Assembly: GCA_006384855.1 (NCBI GenBank)
Contig: VCJN01002425.1
Coordinates: 1-64,000, forward strand
Source of the DNA: Tetraselmis striata
Taxonomy: Eukaryota > Chlorophyta > Chlorodendrophyceae > Chlorodendrales > Chlorodendraceae
Reading direction: 5' to 3'
Length of the DNA stretch: 64,000 bases
Below are positions 21,836-34,591 of this stretch, piece after piece. The position numbers were made by a program, and so were the translations under genes. The notes beneath the pieces are model-generated. The model saw nothing but the letters and a program-made list of their open reading frames with translations. It had not been told where the DNA came from and did not search any database. Within the stretch, counting starts at the first letter, position 1. Every line of letters starts with the position of its first letter.

Positions 21836-24095
21836 TTTTCTAATTCTGGGGAACTGCCCTTTTTGTAATTCACACCAGTACGTGCCGGTAGAGGGTAGCA
21901 GTGCATAAGCTACAGGGGCAGGCCCCAGTACAGGTACGGGTACGGGTTTTATAAATAATGTATATTTATACGATGTAAATCTGTTTTAATTTGTAATTAA
22001 TACAATATCATTGTTTACACAATAAATAATAGTGGGCGGTACCCGTACCAGTACCCGTAGGAAGTGTTGATTGCGGTAGTACTGCCGCTGATGGTATTCC
22101 GAGGCGGAGCATGCTAAGTTGGCAGCGGGCCGGGCGTCTTCCGCCCCAGTGCAGGGTGTTCACCGGTACTACCCTTTTGTGGTTGAGGACCGCGGCCGAC
22201 TCGGGAAGTCCGCTTTGACGGTGGTCTACATCTTCGCGGTGCTGTTGGCTGTGCGCAACTTCCCTGGCGGTCCTTCCGCCCCGACCTCTTGCTTTCTTCG
22301 TGGTCAATCCGTTCAGGCACTTCGAAACTTTGTCGCCAGCCAACCTGCTGAGTTCCGCCGGCACCTGTCGCGCACACGGCGGGGGCTGTTGCAGCGGGTC
22401 TCGGCTTGCGTGCATGGTACCCTGGGCGGCATTCTCTCTGCCGGTGTGCAGATGGCCAAGTCTGATGCGTGTGCTCGTGCCCACTCTGCGTCTTCTCATG
22501 TTACTACTTCCACCCCGCAGTCGCTGTAGAGGACCTTTCTGATGATTATTTTGGTGATTTCCGATATCGCCTTCTGCTGCTAGCTCATGTAATTATGTAT
22601 TCCTCGAGTAGGTGTACTACTGTATTCGCTTGATTCGTACTCGTATAGTACAATAACATACACTGCTCGTACTGGTACTAGTAGTCGTCGTCATCAGGTT
22701 TATATATCTATCTATATGTATATATGTACATATACATTATTACATATAAATATCATATTATATATGGTTACATCAGCGAGCAGCCAAAGCCGATCAGGAA
22801 ACCACCCGAAAAGGCAATCGAAAACGTCGTCATCCTCATGCGCCAGCGCACCACGCACGCGCCCGCCGCCCCGCCTCGCTCGCCGAGTCGCTCCATCACG
22901 AGGTCGCCAACCTGCTGCGCGTAGGGAACCCGTCAATCACACAGCCCGCCGAAGCTCCCCGCTGAAACCCCCCCCCCCCCCCCCCTCCAACATCGCCTGC
23001 GACAAGACGGAAATATCATATCCAGCCGCGAGCGCCTGTTCTACTCACAGGTAGCCATCTCCTTTCTGCCGTCCTGGTACCTGCACCTGCACCTGATGGG
23101 CAGTAGCACCGCCGCTGCTGTAGTTGCTCCCACGGTACAGCGACTTATCAGCACATGTTCTGCATCTAAGTACAGCATCCAATACGGCGGCCCGCCAGCT
23201 CAACTTCCCGCTCATCCGCCTCCCCAGCGCCTCCCCATCCGCCTTGCTCGCCAGCGCCCCGAACTGTCCCTAAACTCTCCCTGACCCAGTCGCTCACCTG
23301 GAATGTAGCCGAGATTCAGCACTGAAGTTACGCCTCCTGCGCGGCGCCAAGCCGCGCCCCCGTGCGCGCCGGTCCCGGTTGGTCGCGGCGTCAGCACGTG
23401 TGTTTTCTGGGTGACAACTCAGTCGGGGCCTGCAGCCAGCCTTGTTAACCGGACCCACCCGACCGCCCGCGGCCCCTGCCTCCGCCCCGCGCTGCCCTGC
23501 CCGCGATCGCTAGCCCCCCTGATCACAGGACCCAAACCTCGGCGCCACAATCCACCCCGCGAACCCACCGCACCGCGCCGCCCTCTGCCCGCGCACGCGC
23601 CATCGGCGCCTGCTGACGCGCTATCGCATATCCCGGCTGGGGCGCCCATCAGCGCGCAGCCTTACCAGTAGATGTACTTTACTGTGCATCCTCATACCTT
23701 ACCCGGCGGATACATGCCTACATACCGCTAAAAAACAGCAAACGAAGCGCCCCCTTTGCCTCCTGGCCACCCCTGGGCCCTTCCCTGGGCCCTCCCCCAG
23801 CCAGCGCCCTGCCCCTGCCACACCTGCTCTGGCCTGCCCTCTGCCTGGCGCTCGGCCATCTTGTGCGGCCTTCCCCTGCACTGTCGCCCAGCCTCTCTTA
23901 CCATTTTCTCGTATGCTTGTGTGCTGGTGTCTGGCAGGCAGTTAGCTGAGCGGCTGCTGACCTAGACGAGTTGCTGCTTGGAGGGCGCCTGCCAGGAGCG
24001 CATTGCCCGGCCACCCCCGATGAGGCTGGAGCCGGGCGCCCGCCTGCCCGGAGCCTGCTAGGGAGCCGCGACGTGGATGTGCCCGCCGCGGCGCC
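21836..24095. other. Intergenic repeat-rich region and BRE1 upstream sequence
   Basis: An open stretch at 22119-22529 (plus) shows no recognisable domain and is probably element debris. AT-rich sequence with TATATG units lies at 22700-22765, and a C tract at 22968-22985. The 23400-24095 part is GC-rich and is the likely promoter and leader of BRE1. No RNA gene was recognised. Confidence 0.4.
22548..22596 (+). repeat. 49-bp dispersed repeat, copy 2
   Basis: Same sequence and orientation as 16738-16786. Lies about 0.7 kb after the retrotransposon-like ORF and may mark its 3' end. Confidence 0.75.
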
Positions 24096-27000
24096 ATGGA
24101 GGACAACACCAAGCTCCTGCAGTTCAAAAACCAAAAGCTCCGGGAGCAGGTCGAGGTCCAGAAGCGTGAGAAGGTGCTGCTGGAGGAGACGGTCCAGGCC
24201 CTCCAGGGAAAGCAGAGCCAGTATGAGACCAACCTCCTTTGCGTAAACCGCCTTTGGACGGAGCTCAACCGCGACATTGCGGTGCTTGCGTCGCGCATCG
24301 ACCCCAGCATCAGCGCCGTGCCGCTGGAGGATGGCAGCAGCGCAGAGGACGGCGCCAAGGCGCTCGCCGGCCTCACAGATCCCTTCCTGCAGCGCCTCGT
24401 GCTGGACAACCCGGGCGCGGAGAAGAAGGCTGCCAAGCTGCTGGCGGAGGCGTCCACCGAGCTGGACGACGTGGAGGCGCGCCTGACGCAGCGCTGCGAA
24501 AATACCAAGGTGCCGCCGGCTCCCAAACCCCGATCATCGCCTGCCATGCTCACGGCTCAACCTCGGTTGTCTCCGTATGGCAGCCGTTGAACCGCCGCTC
24601 CCCTCTCACGCCCTCACCCCCACCCCCACCCTCTGGTCCGCCAACCCAGTCTGCCCTGTCTAAGGTCCTAGATGCCATCGACAAGACGCGGGCCGCACGC
24701 AAGGAGGAGGAACCCGGCACGGAGCTCAGCCGGCTGCGGGACGAGAACATGGCGTTCCAAAGGGAATTGGATGGTAAATCCCCCCCCCCCCCCCCCCCCC
24801 TCCAATTGTACGCCCATGGGCCCTGCATGCAGCTGCGGCCACAGCGTCGCCCATGGCCCTGTTGTTCCAGTCTAGTCCGTCCCGCCTCATCGCGGCACAA
24901 GTGGCGCGCTCACCAGGCTGCCCGTAACCCCCTTGCGGCACCGCAGCCCTGCTCGCCACGAGCCTGGCGGCCGACTCGCGAAACTCGATGCTGGTGGATG
25001 AGCTAATCAAGGCGGAGAAACAGGGGGTGGATCTGTCCAACGAGCTGGCAGATAAGCATGAGGAGATCACTGTTCTCCATAAAAAGCTGGTGCGGGGCGG
25101 GGCCCTCCTTCCCCCGCCACATGCCACCCCTTCTGCCGCCCGCCGCTTTCATGCAGCCACGTGCAGCTGTTCCGACCCCATGTGCTGAGGGCCGTGCCGC
25201 CTGTGCCCCCTCCCCATTCTTCTCCTGTTCAGATCACGGCGCGAACCAAGGCGGAAGAGGACGAGCGGTCGTCCGCCCCGGTAGCCAGCACAAGCGCGCC
25301 GTCCACCGACCCCCGAAAGATGGCGGCGGCCGCTGGGGACGGGGCGATTGCAGATAACAAGGACGCCATCATGTCGCAGGCGCTCGTAGAGACGCGCCGC
25401 ATTCTAGAGAAGCGCAACATGGAGATAGAGGTGCGCCTGGCCGGCTGGCTGCTGCCCACATGGGTGGAGAGAAACGGCGTCGGGCTTTGGCGAAGGTGGC
25501 GTTGTCGGTCTGTACAGCCTCTACCCCAGCAGACGTTGGTCTACCTTTCGCACAAAGCTCTGTGCGATAACAGCACTGGAGACTCCTCCCAGAGACCAAA
25601 TCCTGCATACTATGCGTCTCGTAAGGTCCCCAAGCAAGGGTGATATGTGCGCTGCAGTCTCACATGTCAGTGCCATCTCACTGGTTCCCCAACCTTGCAA
25701 GATCCAACCCTCTCTTGCCTGGCGAGGAAATGTGTGTGCGTGCATATGCTTGTGAGTCACAGGAAGGTGGGTTGTGGACTCATTGCTAAGATCCTAGTGG
25801 AGAAACACTGCACGCCTGGCATGGGCGGCTGTTTATGCCTCCCCCATCCATCCATTGCATGGCATTGAAATCTGGGTTGGCAGGTGTGTGTGGCAGTGCC
25901 ATGACTGGTCAGGCGCCCTCCTCTGGCACTCACCCACCCGACTGCTCTTGGGTGCTCCTCCCTGAGCACTGTCCCTGGCCTGGGCCTGCCCTGCCCCGTA
26001 GGAGGAACGCAAGGTGTCGCGCCAGCTGAAAAACGAGCTGCGGGAGGCCAAGCTGCAGCTGCAGGATGAGAGCCGTGTGGCGCAGTCGAAGCTGTACCAG
26101 GTGCAGGGCACGCCCGCAGCTTTCCACACTCGGTAACCCCGGCTCGCTCACCCGGCCCACACGCTGACTCCGCCGGCTGGCACCCTGCACCCATGTTCCC
26201 CTCCCCCCTCCTCAGGATGTGCTCAGCCGGCTCAACATGCTTAACCAGGAGTTTGCACGCCACCGCGACATCGCCACCGCGCTGCGCCGCGACATGGACA
26301 TCGCGTCGTGCCGGGAGACGGAGTTCAAAATAAAGATGGGGGAGGTAGAAAAGATGGAGCGCATGTTCCACATCACGGAGGCGCGCGCCCGGGACCTGGA
26401 GATCCAAAAGGTGCGCGGTGTCACTGCAGCGGAACAGAGCGGCGCCCCAGTGTCCCTGGGGCACGCTTGCGCTGGGAAAATGTGAGGGAAAGATCCAATT
26501 TCCGGATTCGCCGCGCAAATCAGGCGAATTTTACCCGCAAAGGCACTGGAATACTGGTGGAGCGCTTTGCTGCCTGAGTTCGCAGCGATTTGCACCTGGC
26601 TTGATTGATGTTAATGGCCTGGCTTGCTGAGCGGCAGCGCACACCTATCCATGTGCCTGTGCCCATCACGCGGTCGCCTGCAGGCAACTATCTGTGCAGA
26701 GGGCCGGTCTCGCGCCGGGGGCTCGGTTTTTTAGCTTTTTATGGGCCCTTCCTGCTGCCGCCACCATGCGCTGGATGGTACCGATGGTGCTGGATGGTGG
26801 CCAATGCCATAACGCACGTGTTGCACGCCCCCGGCCACGGCTTTCTGCAGATATCTGCTTCCAAGGCGCGCGACGAGGCGCAGGCACAGCTGCAGGCGCT
26901 GCGGGAGCAGATTGGCAAGGCGGACACGGTCAAGGAGCTCAAGCTGATGGTGGCGACACTGCAGAAAGAGATCAGCGTGCTGCAGGCCAACAACGCCAAG

Positions 27001-27580
27001 CACAAGGCCACCACAGACAAGATGCAGGCGCTGCAGGTGGAGGCGGAGGCGGCGCGCCTGTCGGCTGAGACGCTGGTGCGGCGTCTGGGTCTCGTCCCTT
27101 CACCACTGCTCATTACCCTCGCGGGGCGAGGGGGCGGAGTATTGCTGCGGCTAGATGGCTGGCTCATTGCCTGGTGTGTCGGGTGCTGCAGACGGGTGAG
27201 AAGCAGCACTGGGAGCACAAGCTCAAGGCGGCAGAGGCCAATGCCGAGGCGGCGGCGAAGGAGAGGGATGCCCTCGCAGAGCGCGTGGCGGACTTGCACG
27301 TGTTTGTGGAGGTGCTGCAGTCGTGCTCGCTCGCCACGCCGGAGCTCGCGGAGGCGACGGCGGCGGCAGAGCGGGCCAAGGTGGAGGTCGCGGAGCTGAA
27401 GGCACAGCTGGAGGAGCACGCGATGCAGAAGCTTGTGGCGGGCGCGCAGGCGGCGGAGAAGGAGGCCCGGCAGCTGGTGGAAACACGGGAGCAGGTACGT
27501 GGAGACCCTCAGGCTGTGATTGAAGGCGCCACCTGTCGCTGCGCGGCAAGTGGCTGCAAGTGACTACACGACCCCCCCCC

Positions 27581-27611
<31 letters not shown>

Positions 27612-29559
27612 ACACACCCACCACACACACACATGCATGCATGCACGCACATATTTGCATGCCACCAGCAATGAATGCGATTAGCATTACCGTGCATTGT
27701 ACGTTGGTGCTGGTGCATGCTTGTTCGTGATGCTGAGTGTATGGAGTGATAATTACCGAAGGGGTTGATAGTTGCGGTTCGGTGTGACTCCGGACTGGGG
27801 TGCAGTATTGGTGCGGAGGATGGTCGTGGTGTCTTTCACAGCAACGCCCAGCAATGTGTGGATGCAAACGGGCGCTACGTCTCAAGCGCTGGTGAATGGT
27901 GGTGAAAGGATGATTAACTGTCGGCTGCCGCTTCTGTGGAAGGTTGAACAGCCGTGGCTGGATTTTACCCCGTTGAGAAGTCAGAAGTCGGGGAGTTACA
28001 CCCCAAGGGGGGGGAAGGGGGGGGGGGCTCAGCTCTGGCCAAGGTTCTGGGGCTGTTTCTGTGCCTGTCAGTGCGGGAGCGCTGATGTGGTGACCTGTGG
28101 TGTGCGTAGGAGAAGCGGAAGGTTGAGCAAGAGCGTGACAGCCTGCGGCGGCAGCTGGCGGAGTTCAAGGAGCAGCTGAAGAGCCAGAAGGGCGAGATGG
28201 AGGCGTACATCCAGGAGATCGACGTGATCGGCCGTGTGTACGAGGACATGCAGGCACAGAACACGCGCCTGCTGCAGCAGATTACGGAGCGGGACGCGCT
28301 AAACCACCAGCTGCAGAATGAACGACTGCAGTTGGACCAGAAGGCCAGCGCCATGACGGAGGAGAAGGCGACGTATCAGAGCAAGGTGTGTGCTTCCTCA
28401 TTCTAAACAACCTACGGCTTGAGGCTCTCCCCCAAGCTACTCCGCGAGCCCTGTATGCCTGGGTAGCCACTGATGCCCACCCCCCCCCCCCCCCCCCCCC
28501 CCTCTCCCCCCCCACCCCACCCTGCCTCCCTTCCGGGCATCCACCCCTTCTTCTGCCAGGTCACACATGCGGAGTCCAAAGCTGAGGTGCTACGGAAGCG
28601 GGTAAGCGATGCAGAGGCTCAGATACAGCGCCTCATGGAAGACATCGCTCAGGTGGGGAGCGCGCACCCTGCCGCCCTGATGACACCAGCACGTCTACCC
28701 CAAGCTACCAAGCCCTTTTTGCATGCGCCCTTGCCCTTGAAGAATCCCGTGAAACCCTTGAACAATCAACTGCCCTCATGCCGTGCCATCCCATACCAAT
28801 GACGCCTTCACCTGCTGGTGGCCGCCCCAGGGAAAGGCCAAATTTAGGGAGGCCGACACAGCAGTGAGCGAGACAAAGCAGGCAGTCAAGAAGCTGGAGG
28901 AGACGCTGGCGCAGAAGCAGATCGTCTCCGACTCGGTGCGGCGCAGGCTGCCCGCGGCGTTTCTCCCTTGGTCCCATTGGAGACCCCGGGGCAGGGGGGA
29001 GCAAATGTAGAGGGGGGGCGCTAACACCCTGGCCGGCTGCTGTGACTGTGCAGTATCAGAAGCAGCTCGCGGAAAGCCAGCGCGCGGCGCAGGAGCTCGG
29101 GGACAAGCTCGACAATGAGCGCACGCGGCGTCAACGGGGTGACGAGGAGGTTAAGGTGCGCTCCCCTGGGCCTCTCCCCGCGCCCTCGGCAGGCACTGAG
29201 CTCCCTCTGCGGCACACGCATCAGATGAGGCTGAGAGCTCAGAGCAAGTGGTGACCGGGCGATCCTGACCCGCTGCCCTTTGTGCTGACTAGACCCTGAA
29301 GAGCCGGCTGGAGCGGATGAAGCGCAGCGAGGCGGCGGCGGGGCTGAATAAAGAGCTGGAGGACGAGCTGGAGGACATGCGGACGCTGCTGCGGTGCAAC
29401 GTGTGCCACGAGCGCCAGAAGGACGTCATCATCACCAAGTGCTACCACATGTTCTGCAAGCCCTGCATCGACCGCAACCTCAGCTCGCGGCACCGCAAGT
29501 GCCCTGGCTGCGGCGTGGCCTTCGGCACCGCCGACGTCAAAAGCTGCTTCTTCACGTGA
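24096..29559 (+). CDS. BRE1: BRE1/HUB-type E3 ubiquitin ligase for histone H2B
   Basis: BRE1 (HUB1/2 in plants, RNF20/40 in animals) monoubiquitinates histone H2B in chromatin with a RAD6-type E2. Exons: 24096-24509, 24650-24773, 24947-25089, 25233-25430, 26002-26100, 26216-26410, 26851-27075, 27192-27494, 28110-28385, 28560-28652, 28831-28935, 29054-29155, 29293-29559 (stop TGA). All phases agree; the product is 847 aa (Arabidopsis HUB1 is 878). The N-terminus LLQFKNQKLREQVE and NLLCVNRLWTELN fits the family. The middle is almost all coiled coil, with the conserved EIDVIGRVYEDMQAQN at 28216-28263. The C-terminal C3HC4 RING runs CNVCHERQKDVIITKCYH, then FCKPCIDRN and KCPGCGVAFG, with all eight zinc ligands present. 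The start is the ATG in GGCGCCATGGAG, which begins the conserved N-terminal coil. Confidence 0.93.
27572..27640 (+). repeat. C tract followed by (CA)n in a BRE1 intron
   Basis: About 26 C residues, then CA dinucleotides and CATG units, within the intron 27495-28109. Confidence 0.9.
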
Positions 29560-31700
29560 CGCTGCCCGCACTGCCTGCCCGCGTCTAGACTTTCGAATAG
29601 CGGGCTGGAGGCCCCGGGTACTTCCTCCGTGCCACTTTCGACAGCCAATATGACATGTACAGATATTGCAATTACGTTACCGATGCGGGCCGCCCAGTCC
29701 ACCGTGTGCCAGGGAACCCATCGCTGCCGCTGCTCGCCCTGGCTGCTTCCGCGTTCCGGTGATTTCACATTACAACCCAACGGTTGATCACCTCTGCCCA
29801 TAGGGTCACCACACGCACGAGGGCATCATGCACAGCGGACCTGGGCATGAAGTTACCCAGGCACTGTGGGGATTCGATTATATTGCAGATCAGTACATAT
29901 CATTCATTTAATGCAATCATACACAGAGCCAGTGGTTCTGGCCGGGTGTTCAGAAATACCAGTCTTCAACCCATGCTCCCAGTGTGGCAGCCCCGCCTGC
30001 TGCGCAACGATGCGCTGTTTCTCTGCGTGCAAGCACGAACATGCGAGGACGAGTAGCCGTCGGAGGTGTGCCTTGCCACGCAGGCGGAGTGCCTGGCGCT
30101 GAATCCGTCGCCGACGGCGCCCTCAGCCCAGATAGAAATAGTCGCTCCAGAGAGGGGAACGCGGCGATGCGCCTTTGTTGTATCTGCCACACCAGGTGTA
30201 GTGGCCGCTGTAGGGATGGCGCCGGAGTGCCAGCCTCGCTCCGGCCTGAATCGTCGTCGTCGTCGTCATCCTTATCTGACTCGGAATCGTCGCCGCCACC
30301 GTCACGACCGCCCCCGCAGCGACTGACGTCAAAGACGACGTTCTTCTCGTGGTCCTCGTCCAATAACCCTTTGTCCGTCTCCCAGCACTAGCCGCGCCCA
30401 GTCGGTGTTGTACACGACCTCGTATGTCTCGAGGCACTAGCCCCAGCAGCCCTGCAGCTCGTCGAAGCGACGCTCCAAGGACTCCGAGCCGCGCGGCTTG
30501 CACGTTTCGTGCCTGTAGGGTGGGCGGTTGATTCATGCTTATATACAGCAGTACGCGGCGATGGCGACGACGAAGAGCAGTCTGATAGAGCAGTATAGTG
30601 AATCCTACTGAATGCACACTGCATAGGCTAGCGGCAGGGAAACCGTGCCTGTGCCTGCGAGCGCAGTCATCTGGGAGATGATTTAGCTGCTGCGAGTCGT
30701 CGTCGTCGTCCGAGCATATAGCTAACTAAGACGGGACACCGCGAGCCAAGCGCTTACTAGGTGTGGCAGTGAGTGGGGGCAACGCCAGGCGTGTTTTATG
30801 GCTGGCTTATTCCACCCGTCGTGCTCGGTGTCGGAACGTACTAAAACGGTGCGATCGTGTAGCCTCGCGCAAGCAGCCCTCCTGGAAGCAGTCAACTTGT
30901 TGTTGCAGCTCAGCATAAAGAGCGCCAGTCCAGCATATTCAGAGATGCGGTTGCCAGGCTGCCTTTGATCGCTGGTCAAGCTTTTGGTGCGCTGGCGGGT
31001 GCTTCGCGAGATGGCAGCACTACTGAGAGATTGCCGCCGGGGTGTTTATTTTATCACATATCGATATTGTCCTTGTTGGGACAGTACCTCGTACACTCCT
31101 GTGGTGTGGTCTCGGCCCGGGTCAGACAAAGCACGGATGATGAAATCCAAGTCCGATCGCGGCACCGTTTTGAGCTTGATATCTCAACATGGTTTGGGAG
31201 CTAAGGTGGCGGGCCTATATGGCAAGAGACCGAGATTCAATTCCCACTTGAAGCAAAAATTTCAAGATTTCAGGATATTATATATACATATGTGTTTTTA
31301 TAGGCCGTCAAAGCGACTATTATATCGTACATTTATTAGTTGCTATCACAGTTTAACAAATGCATGTCGTAGGTCATGCCCCCCCCCCCCCCCCCCCCCC
31401 GGGAATGGGACAAGATTATAGCGTAAACGGTACAGGCCACTACACTTCACTTATGACTCACTGAAAATGGGACAATTTACTAGCTTTAAACCCTGTGCAG
31501 GTTTTTAGGGTTCGCGTGTACTGGCGCAAAGTACATGATCACTTGGTGGCAGCGGAACGACGCAAAGGCGGCGGGTCGAGGCAGGTTCTCCGAAGGTAGG
31601 TAGGTAGGTAGGTTGCCGCGAAGTCGAGGCAGTTCTCCGCCTCCCACACCTGTCCTACAGTTCTCGCTAAAACAAGTAGGAAGTAGGGCTGCGGGGTCAG
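29560..31700. other. Intergenic region with no convincing gene
   Basis: Holds a GTC/GAC-rich microsatellite (about 30248-30275) that makes an acidic minus-strand reading frame (29950-30363), a C tract at 31380-31400, and a (GTAG)n run near 31597-31613. No domain was recognised in any frame. The acidic frame could be element debris, but nothing supports a product. Confidence 0.4.
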
Positions 31701-31701
31701 T

Positions 31702-32100
31702 ATGGTGGGTTCCCCCTTGCGGGCTATCGACGAACTTGGCGCTGCACTTGAGCGGGCGGAGGCACTTCTTCAAGCGCATGAGGGAACGTTCGGTAGGGAA
31801 GTTCTTCTCGAGATGGCAACAAGTTGTATCGGGTCTGCCGTCGGGCGGCCCGTCTCCTCGCGTGGGGCAGCATTGCGTGATGTTGCGACCTTCGAAGAGT
31901 CGTTGAGGGGGGGTGAACAGCGCCCCACTTCGTCTTTGGCTGAAGTAGTGGCGTCTGAAGAGGGTGCCGCAGGCAGCCCCGGTATGCAAGGCAGCGCCAA
32001 GCGTTCCGACATGGCAGTTGCAGGGGCCCCACGGCCCAACCTGGATGGGGCTGAGGTACAACCACACCATATCGGTCACGTGCGATGGCGACTCAATTAG
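31702..32100 (+). CDS. Uncharacterised 132-aa ORF
   Basis: Starts MVGSPLRAIDELGAALERAE and has a balanced composition, with predicted helix in its first half. Its last codons lie in the first unit of the 189-bp tandem repeat, so its end is set by repeat sequence. No homology was recognised. It may be a fragment of a mobile element. Confidence 0.25.
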   Translation: MVGSPLRAIDELGAALERAEALLQAHEGTFGREVLLEMATSCIGSAVGRPVSSRGAALRDVATFEESLRGGEQRPTSSLAEVVASEEGAAGSPGMQGSAKRSDMAVAGAPRPNLDGAEVQPHHIGHVRWRLN

Positions 32101-32484
32101 CATGCCGTAAAAGTATCAAGGGGCGCAGTGGCAACAAAGTTGCAGCGCAGCCATCCCACCTTGGCGACAGCCGGCGCCCCTGTCGATGCCGGCTGCGGCT
32201 CGGCAGCAAATACGCGAGGGGGTGCGTCGCTCAGACCAGCTCCTGCGCTCGGGGTCTGCGGGGGCCAACGTGCGATGGCGACTCAATTAGCATGCCGTAA
32301 AAATAACTGGTGCGCAGCGGCAACACGGTGCAGCGCGGCCATCCCACCTTGGCGACAGCCGGCGCCCCTGTCGATGCCGGCTGCGGCTCGGCAGCAAACA
32401 CGCGAGAGGGTGCGTCGCTCGGACCAGCTCCCGCGCTCGGGGCCTGCGGCGGGCAAGGTGCGATGGCGACTAAATTAGCATGCC
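32080..32484 (+). repeat. 189-bp tandem repeat, two units plus a partial third
   Basis: Unit starts (GTGCGATGGCGACTCAATTA) fall near 32080, 32270 and 32459, so the period is 188-190 bp. The two full units are about 90% identical by eye. The third copy breaks off after about 25 bp, where the LamG pseudogene begins. Confidence 0.85.
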
Positions 32485-34300
32485 GGTCCAAAGCCGTCAA
32501 AGCGCCAGTCCAGCACAAGGCTTTCCCGAGTTGCGAGAGCAGGCTCTGCAGCCCACAGCCCCGCGGAAACCTCGTCGGGCGAGAGTACACGATTGTACAC
32601 CCGAAAGACGTCAACGGCAAAGCTGCTGACCGGGATGGCCCGTAACTGGGACGGAAAGCCTGGCGCGGCGGAAATGTCGGCTCCCATATATGAAACACGC
32701 CGCCCGGAATTAGGTCTTCAGCGGGGAAGGGCAGCTCTGCAGAGTACAGCAAGGTGCCGTTCACGAAGATACTGTGCTCGCCGGAAGTTCAGTTGAACGT
32801 CGCGACGACGTGTTGCCAGACAGCGCATTTATAGGCACCGACGCACGGCCCTTCAACTCTAGCGACGGCGGGTCCATCGCCCGATAAAGTTGTCCCTGTA
32901 TTCGCGGCAGGCGCCCCCCCTGCCCATGAACCTGCTGGTAGCGGGTCGGTAGCATTTCCTGAAGCATCAGCGGCAACACCGCCCCAAGCGGACGAGAAAG
33001 GCGTGCGCCATATCAGCTCCCGCAGGAGCGGGTACTTCTCCCGAGGGTCCGTCTACGGTCCCCGCGTTTGGCCACGAGCTACTAGCCCCGCTATACTATC
33101 AGCCTGGGCCCACTGCGGGGGTGCATCGTTGCCACCGTCAGCCGAGGAACCAGTCGTGACGCCGGACGCGACGCCCCCCGACCCAGCAGCTGCGAAACCC
33201 CCATCAGCTGCTGAGCCTCCACCAAAGCCGCTGCTACTGTCAGCAGAATCCACGCCGCTCATGATGTTTCTCGAGCCAACGAAGCCACCTGTAGCGCTAC
33301 CTGCTCCGGGGACAAGACTAAACTGCGGTCCGAACTTTGTGGTCGGCACCAGCTTGTGACCTTTAAAAGTCCACGCCGGAAACGGGGCCAGAGAAGTCGC
33401 CAAGTTCACGGCGAATTCCAGAGACAGTGCCTACAGCAGCCGGCAGCCGGCGAGCTGTCAGAGACAAGCCCGAGCGTCCACTGCTGTGCGCGATGAATAA
33501 TACAAATACGCCCCAGCGTTTCAAGGAAGGGCCGGGGCGGGGGGGGAAAGCTGCCAAATTGTAGCGCAGGAAATCCCTCGCTCACGTTGCGGTGGGCCAC
33601 CACCACCACAGCGAGCCGCTTCATTCATCCAGCTTTTAATCGGTTTTTTATGTATCCCGATGCAGTATACATCACTCAGCACCTTTGCCACCATCGACCC
33701 CTGCAACGGCTGCCGCACACGTTGTACGCGAATAGCGGCGTTGTGATGCCAAAGTGACCAGTCAGCTTCACCCAGGCGTCCACGCTGACCGCATGTACAC
33801 GTGTCACAGAGGAGGAGGGCGGCTCGTTACAACAGTAGCACTCGCGCCATTGTCAGTTTGCAGCGAGAGGTGCGAACCGCCAGGTTCGCCACCACAGCCC
33901 TTTCCATCATGTGGTCGCTAAATAATATCCGGTTGAATCCGGACGGCGGTCCGCCTACGGGTAGGAGCTGGAGGGCATGTGAGAATTGTTACGAGCAGAG
34001 CGGGTAGCGCAGACGCACCTTCGTCGTGCTGAAACTATTCCACTCAGCCCCGGGGATTGATATGAGCTGAACGCGGTCCTGGTGCGAGGTGAAGTGCGCA
34101 GCGAGGCTAGTAGAACCAAAGACAGCACCGTGCGTGCTGCCGGAGGTGGTGGCCGCCAGCAGCATCAGCAGCAGGGAGAGTACCCGTACATCGGAGGCTC
34201 TCACGGAGTCGATCGCGACCGTGGTTGTCTCGCGCGTGGTAAAGCCCGTCTCATGAGCGCGGGTGCGCGCCTTGCCTCGACACGGTACTAGTAGCGAGAA
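32484..34300 (-). pseudogene. Secreted LamG/concanavalin-like domain protein, disrupted
   Basis: Minus-strand exon at about 34230-34019 encodes a signal-peptide-like segment (VRVLSLLLMLLAATTSG) and ends at a GTGCGT donor. Further in are VSVDAWVKLTGHFG (about 33760) and a long Gly/Ser/Ala-rich frame (33409-32796) ending VWQHVVATFN. Then follow GEHSIFVNGTLLYSAELPF and, in another frame, DVFRVYNRVLSPDEVSAG and LVLDWRFDGF. The order strand-VATF-VNG-YNRVLS is that of LamG_3 domains. Lesions: in-frame TAG at 33053-33055 (unless it marks a splice donor), in-frame TGA near 32793, and a frameshift near 32700. An extracellular matrix or adhesion role was likely before decay. Intron borders in the middle are not resolved. 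Confidence 0.6.
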
Positions 34301-34591
34301 AAAGCGATGGACTATCCCATACTCTCTAGGAGTGGGCAACAGCTTCGCGGCACATTATTATGGCGACTAGCGGTTTCAGGGTTTTAAAACCCTATAAACC
34401 CTAAAACCTTAAAACCCGCTACTCACTGTCGAACTGCTGTCGCCTGTCAGAAAAACCCGCAAACCCGCAGCAATGCGCGGGGGAAGCACGCATGCGGGCA
34501 CAGTCGCTATGTTTCTATTCCTTTCACGGGTACAGTAGCGTAGAAGGCGCCGCGCACAGCACCGCGAACAAGCCGCTGCCAGGTCACCGGG

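Noticed and set aside
22119..22529. 136-aa plus ORF after the retroelement
   Set aside because: No domain, no splice or start support, and neighbouring frames of similar length; kept only as possible debris.
26739..27885. Long minus-strand frames at 26739-27419 and 27223-27885
   Set aside because: Antisense shadows of BRE1 coiled-coil exons 7 and 8.
29950..30363. 137-aa acidic minus-strand ORF
   Set aside because: The acidic part is a trinucleotide microsatellite and the remainder shows no domain or splice support.
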